From: Pseudomonadota bacterium
Lineage (GTDB): Bacteria; Myxococcota; Myxococcia; Myxococcales; Myxococcaceae
Length of the DNA stretch: 64,000 bases
Direction: 5' to 3'
Assembly: GCA_023426545.1 (NCBI GenBank)
Contig: JAFAAN010000052.1
Coordinates: forward strand, 62,001 to 126,000
Shown: positions 61,801 through 64,000 of the stretch, one piece after another
How the letters are laid out: every line of letters starts with the position of its first letter
How positions within the stretch are numbered: position 1 is the stretch's first letter
The notes under the pieces: generated by a model
Databases searched by the model: none
Seen by the model: the letters and a program-made list of their open reading frames with translations, nothing else
Told to the model about the DNA's origin: nothing
Made by a program: the position numbers and the translations under genes

Positions 61801-62337
61801 GATCAACAGGTAGTCCGAGCCACCCCGCGCCAGCCCTTCCGCCTGCACGGCGAAGTTGTCCACCAGCTCGTCGAAGGTGACGCCGCCGGTGACGCTGATG
61901 GCCTTGGTGGTGGGGCCGATGGAGCCCGCCACCCAGCGCATGCGCCCATCCCGCGCCTCGGCGGCGGCGGCGGCGTTGCGCGCCAGCCGGGCGGAGACCT
62001 CGTTGATTTCGAGCGCCTTGTGCCCCAGGCCGAACTCCGCCAGCACCAACGGCGTGCCGCCGAAGCTGTCCGTCTCCGTCACGTCCGCGCCGGCCGCGAA
62101 GTAGCGCGCGTGGATGCCCTCCACCAGCTCCGGCCGGGTGAGGACGAGGTGCTCGTTGCAGCCCTCGTACTCCGCGCCGCCGAAGTCCGCCGCCTTGAGG
62201 TCCTCGTTCTGCAGCAGCGTGCCCATGGCGCCGTCCAGCACCAGCACGCGCTCGCGCATCGCGGCGCGCAGCGCCTCCACGCGGCGGCCATTCTCACCAG
62301 GGGGCAGCGGCAGGGCAGCGGGGACATGGCTCGTCAT
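58822..62337 (-). CDS. metH: Cobalamin-dependent methionine synthase
   Basis: 1171 residues, full length. Homocysteine domain: VLVLDGAMGTLLQ, ETDSFGGTPLVLAEFG, NCATGPDFM and the zinc Cys pair GGCCGTHAGHI. Folate domain: IVGERTNVIGSRKF to IDEVGMAV. B12 domain: VLATVKGDVHDIGKNLVEIILANNGF (cobalt-ligand His) and GLSGLLVKSAHQMV. Reactivation domain: MHAVQALALESAEGYAE and KRYSFGYPACPRLEDQ. It methylates homocysteine with methyl-tetrahydrofolate. The start overlaps the stop of the upstream regulator (ATGA), so the two are coupled. Confidence 0.97.
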   Translation of the reverse strand: MTSHVPAALPLPPGENGRRVEALRAAMRERVLVLDGAMGTLLQNEDLKAADFGGAEYEGCNEHLVLTRPELVEGIHARYFAAGADVTETDSFGGTPLVLAEFGLGHKALEINEVSARLARNAAAAAEARDGRMRWVAGSIGPTTKAISVTGGVTFDELVDNFAVQAEGLARGGSDYLLIETAQDTRNVKAALLGIERAFQKLGYALPVAVSGTIEPMGTMLAGQSVESLAASLEHADLLYLGLNCATGPDFMSDHLRSLAAMSAFPVSCVPNAGLPDENGHYLETPEMLARSVRRFCEQGWLNVVGGCCGTHAGHIEALAKAVAGLKPRTDAPRPRASLSGVDYLEVTEDQRPLIVGERTNVIGSRKFKELIVAGQFDDASEIARAQVKRGAQVLDVCLANPDRDELEDMRGFLEAVIKKVRVPLMIDSTDERVIEMALTYSQGKAIINSVNLEDGEERFEKVVPLARRFGAALVVGCIDEVGMAVTRQRKLEVAERSYELLTKKYGMKPDDLYFDPLVFPCASGDVQYTGSGVETIEGVRLIKQRFPRCKTVLGISNVSFGLPAAGREVLNSVFLYHNVQAGLDMALVNSEKLERYPSLPEEERKLAEDLLFNRGEDPVTPFAAHFRERKPARAQVSTLPLEERLQRYIIEGTRDGLTADLEAAMQKYTPLEIINGPLMKGMDEVGRLFGANELIVAEVLQSAESMKAAVSFLEPHMSKAQAAQRGKVVLATVKGDVHDIGKNLVEIILANNGFHVVNLGIKVPPEQLVKAVREHQPDILGLSGLLVKSAHQMVATAEDLRRAGVDTPILVGGAALSRNFVDRNIAPAYGAGTVAYAQDAMSGLDLAKQIVDPGAHEKLRGDLAVRREKLAREVKERPAPAAPQVRTRSADVKVLDTVPPAPDWDRHVLSNTPLDHIWRFINPVMLYGRHLGLRSSSRVLGTPGEAELVKTEEGRKALALKEAVEELKGFLRGGVMQARAVFQFFKAGSDGNRVVLFDGATGKEAASFDFPRQDRDGGLCLADYLRPLEGGVPTDNVAMFVVTAGAGIRELSEELKAKGEFLKMHAVQALALESAEGYAELLHTQLRSMWGTPDRPDMTMLERFRAEYAGKRYSFGYPACPRLEDQSKLFAALRPEDIGVQLTDGAMMEPEASVSAIVFHHPQASYFSVA

Positions 62338-63230
62338 GACGGTTTGACTCCAGTCAGCAGGAAGACGCGGAAGGGGCTGGCCCCGTCCCGGGCATGTGTC
62401 TCGCGGGTAAGGGACGCGAAGCCGGCCTCGCGCAGCGCGGCTTCGAGGGATTCGGGCGCGAAGCCCAGGTGCCGGTGGCCCAGCCGCTCCAGCACCCAGC
62501 GCTCGTCGTGCGGCATCAACTCCAGGACCACCAGCCGGCCGCCCGGCTTGAGCAGGCGCGCGGACTCGGCCAGCACCGCCTGGGGCTCCTCCACGTGGTG
62601 GAGGCTCTGCGAAATCACCACCAGGTCCAGGCTCGCGGATGCGAGCGACAGGCGGTGCAGGTCCTCGCGCAGGAAGCGGATGTTCTCCAGGCCCTCGCGG
62701 CCGGCGCGCTCACGCGCCTGCCCCAGCGCCTCTTCGTTCTGGTCAATGGCCCACACGCGCCGCGCCCAGCGGGCAATCGCCACGCTCAGCACGCCGGTGC
62801 CACAGCCGAAGTCGGCCACTTCCAGCGGCGGCAGCAACGACGCCAGCGCCCCCGCCCACAGGAACCAGGACTGACCGGGCTCCAGCAGCCGCTCGTTGAG
62901 GGCCTGCCTGTCTTCACGCGCGCGCAGCAGGTCCTTCAGCCGCGCCGAGTCCCCCGCCGCGTCCTCCGCGTCGCGCGCCATCTGGATGAGCGCCCAGCGG
63001 GCGTCCGCCTGCCCCAGCGCCAGCGAGTAGTAGCTGAAACCCGCGTGGCGCTCCTCGCGCAGCAGCCCCAGCCCCTTCAGCTTGCCCAGGTGGTGCGACA
63101 CCGAGGACTGCGCCACCCCCACCAGCGACACCAGCTCCGTCACGTTCAACGGAGCCTCGGCCACCAGCCGGAGGATGCGCAGCCGCGTCGGGTCTCCGAG
63201 GACCCGGAATGATTGGGACAGCTCCTCCAT
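62334..63230 (-). CDS. sahR: SahR-type regulator: ArsR HTH fused to SAM-methyltransferase-like domain
   Basis: 298 residues. The N-terminal 90 residues are an ArsR winged helix (LGDPTRLRILRLVAEAPLNVTELVSLVGVAQSSVSHHLGKLKGLGLLREER). The rest is a class I methyltransferase fold (VADFGCGTGVLSVAIA, VWAIDQNEEAL, LDLVVISQSLHHVEEP, LLKPGGRLVVLEL). In characterised SahR proteins this domain senses S-adenosylhomocysteine and releases the DNA, derepressing SAM-cycle genes such as metH, metE and ahcY. The coupling to metH and the palindrome just upstream of the start agree with that role. An active methyltransferase is the alternative. Confidence 0.88.
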   Translation of the reverse strand: MEELSQSFRVLGDPTRLRILRLVAEAPLNVTELVSLVGVAQSSVSHHLGKLKGLGLLREERHAGFSYYSLALGQADARWALIQMARDAEDAAGDSARLKDLLRAREDRQALNERLLEPGQSWFLWAGALASLLPPLEVADFGCGTGVLSVAIARWARRVWAIDQNEEALGQARERAGREGLENIRFLREDLHRLSLASASLDLVVISQSLHHVEEPQAVLAESARLLKPGGRLVVLELMPHDERWVLERLGHRHLGFAPESLEAALREAGFASLTRETHARDGASPFRVFLLTGVKPS

Positions 63231-63238
63231 ATCGCCGC

Positions 63239-63254
63239 ATCAACATATGTCGAT
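63239..63254. promoter_or_regulatory. Palindromic operator, probable SahR site
   Basis: ATCAACATATGTCGAT is a 16-bp palindrome with one mismatch, starting 9 bases upstream of the regulator start codon. The ATCAA-N6-TTGAT-like form fits ArsR-family operators. Its position would block sahR-metH transcription and possibly the divergent patatin-like gene. Confidence 0.65.
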
Positions 63255-63327
63255 ACCGGCCCCGGTGCCAGCTTTCTCTAGACGCGACGCGTTGCCAGTG
63301 TCCAGGCAGTGGCGTACAGGGCGGAGC

Positions 63328-64000
63328 ATGGCGACTCCCACCCACACCCCTACCCTTCACGCGCTTCTCGATGGCAAGCGGTTCGGGCTCGTCCTCTCCG
63401 CTGGCTATTTCGGTTTCTACGGCCATGCCGGCTTCCTGAAGGGGCTGACGGCTTCGGGCTTGAAGCCCCACGCGTACGCGGGCACGTCCGCGGGCGGCAT
63501 GGTGGCGGCCTACGCGGCGGCGGGCACGCCGGTGCATGACCTGGAGGAGCTGGTGCTGCGGCAGACGCGCGCCAACTTCTGGGACCCGGACCCCATTGGC
63601 GCGGTGCTCAACGCGGACGCGGCGGGGCACGGCCTCACGGGCCTGCTCAAGGGCGAGCGCTTCCGCAGGCTGCTGGAGGACACGCTGCCGGTGCGCACCT
63701 TCGAGGAGCTGCCGCACCCGCTGCTGCTGGTGGGCGCCAACCTCACGCTGGGCCGCCACGACGTGTTCACCTCCGGCGAGCTGGCGCCGCGCGTCCACGC
63801 GACGTGTGCCTACCCCGGCCTGTTCCGCGCGGTGCCGCTAGAGGGCAGCCTGTACTGGGACGGCGGCCTCGTGGACAAGGCGCCCGCGCTGTCGCTGCAC
63901 GAGAGCGCCACGGGCCCGGAGCTGGACGCCATCCTCGTGCACTACCTGCCCAGCAAGACGCGCAAGGTGGTGGGCGGCCCCATGGCGTACGCGCAGGGGC
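63328..64000 (+). CDS. Patatin-like phospholipase (3' part outside window)
   Basis: 224 codons are visible from ATG 63328 to the right edge. The nucleophile motif is GTSAGG and the dyad Asp lies in WDGGLVD. The glycine-rich oxyanion loop usually reading GGGxxG is here SAGYFGFYGHAGFL, a clear variant. Patatins hydrolyse phospholipids or other acyl esters. It is divergent from sahR with 97 bases between start codons. The C-terminus is missing. Confidence 0.88.
   Translation, partial: MATPTHTPTLHALLDGKRFGLVLSAGYFGFYGHAGFLKGLTASGLKPHAYAGTSAGGMVAAYAAAGTPVHDLEELVLRQTRANFWDPDPIGAVLNADAAGHGLTGLLKGERFRRLLEDTLPVRTFEELPHPLLLVGANLTLGRHDVFTSGELAPRVHATCAYPGLFRAVPLEGSLYWDGGLVDKAPALSLHESATGPELDAILVHYLPSKTRKVVGGPMAYAQG

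Noticed and set aside
58420..62874. Long open frame on the plus strand opposite metH and sahR
   Set aside because: Same explanation: low-complexity His/Leu/Arg-rich translation with no start signal, lying entirely over metH, sahR and the barrel gene.

Overview
The window is about 70% G+C, densely packed and strongly biased to G/C at third codon positions. Gene content points to a myxobacterium, most likely Myxococcus or a close relative: a Lon protease that agrees with the Myxococcus vegetative Lon (LonV) as far as I can recall that sequence, a PilT paralogue, many Cys-rich or (D/E)AGT-repeat lipoproteins, FHA/DUF4388 and FecR/ECF modules, and a sigma-54-type promoter. I see no insertion sequence, integrase, CRISPR array or rRNA. 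It reads as core chromosome with a few lineage-specific insertions.

Layout. 1-8.4 kb: cystathionine gamma-synthase family enzyme (cut by the left edge), crotonase, UdgX-type uracil-DNA glycosylase back to back with a stand-alone RlmK-like methyltransferase, a modular Cys-rich lipoprotein divergent from an ECF sigma/anti-sigma-FecR pair, and a DTW-domain fusion protein. 8.4-14 kb: rsmE, aminopeptidase P, a DUF2914 membrane protein, the yqgE-bolA-grxD operon and a single-domain response regulator. 14-18 kb: a peptide-type ABC importer (two permeases and a lipoprotein receptor, no ATPases) interrupted by a 39-bp minisatellite. 18-26.5 kb: a proteostasis block with lon, a prolyl oligopeptidase, clpX, clpP and tig, all leftward. 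26.5-28.8 kb: six tRNA genes flanking a chromosomal RecT-type annealing protein.

28.8-42 kb: rdgB-rph, a murein amidase, selD, an FHA/TPR/bamD/recX series, a pilT paralogue, rplM-rpsI and a UvrD/PcrA helicase. 42-48 kb: a protein with 22 cysteines all in one three-residue register, rlmI, a TPR-zincin lipoprotein, a Maf protein, a DHH phosphoesterase and a zinc-ribbon membrane protein. 48-56 kb: a small basic protein behind a sigma-54-type promoter, two lipoproteins, tatD, tcdA, a Cas4/AddB-like Fe-S nuclease, an SDR, mutY and a DUF2934 peptide. 56-64 kb: three long direct repeats, an FRG-domain protein, a MetE-like protein, an outer-membrane barrel, metH, a SahR-type regulator fused to a methyltransferase-like domain with a palindromic operator at its start, and the beginning of a patatin-like lipase.

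Functional links. sahR-metH, with a MetE-like gene next door, forms a methionine/SAM-cycle locus. tig-clpP, clpX and lon form the protein quality-control set; clpX is separated from clpP by a terminator and probably has its own promoter. BolA and the CGFS glutaredoxin are a known [2Fe-2S] partnership. UdgX, MutY, Maf, RdgB, RecT, RecX, UvrD and the Fe-S nuclease make the window rich in genome-maintenance functions, but they are scattered rather than one operon. Unless stated otherwise, functional names rest on motif recognition by eye, not on database searches.
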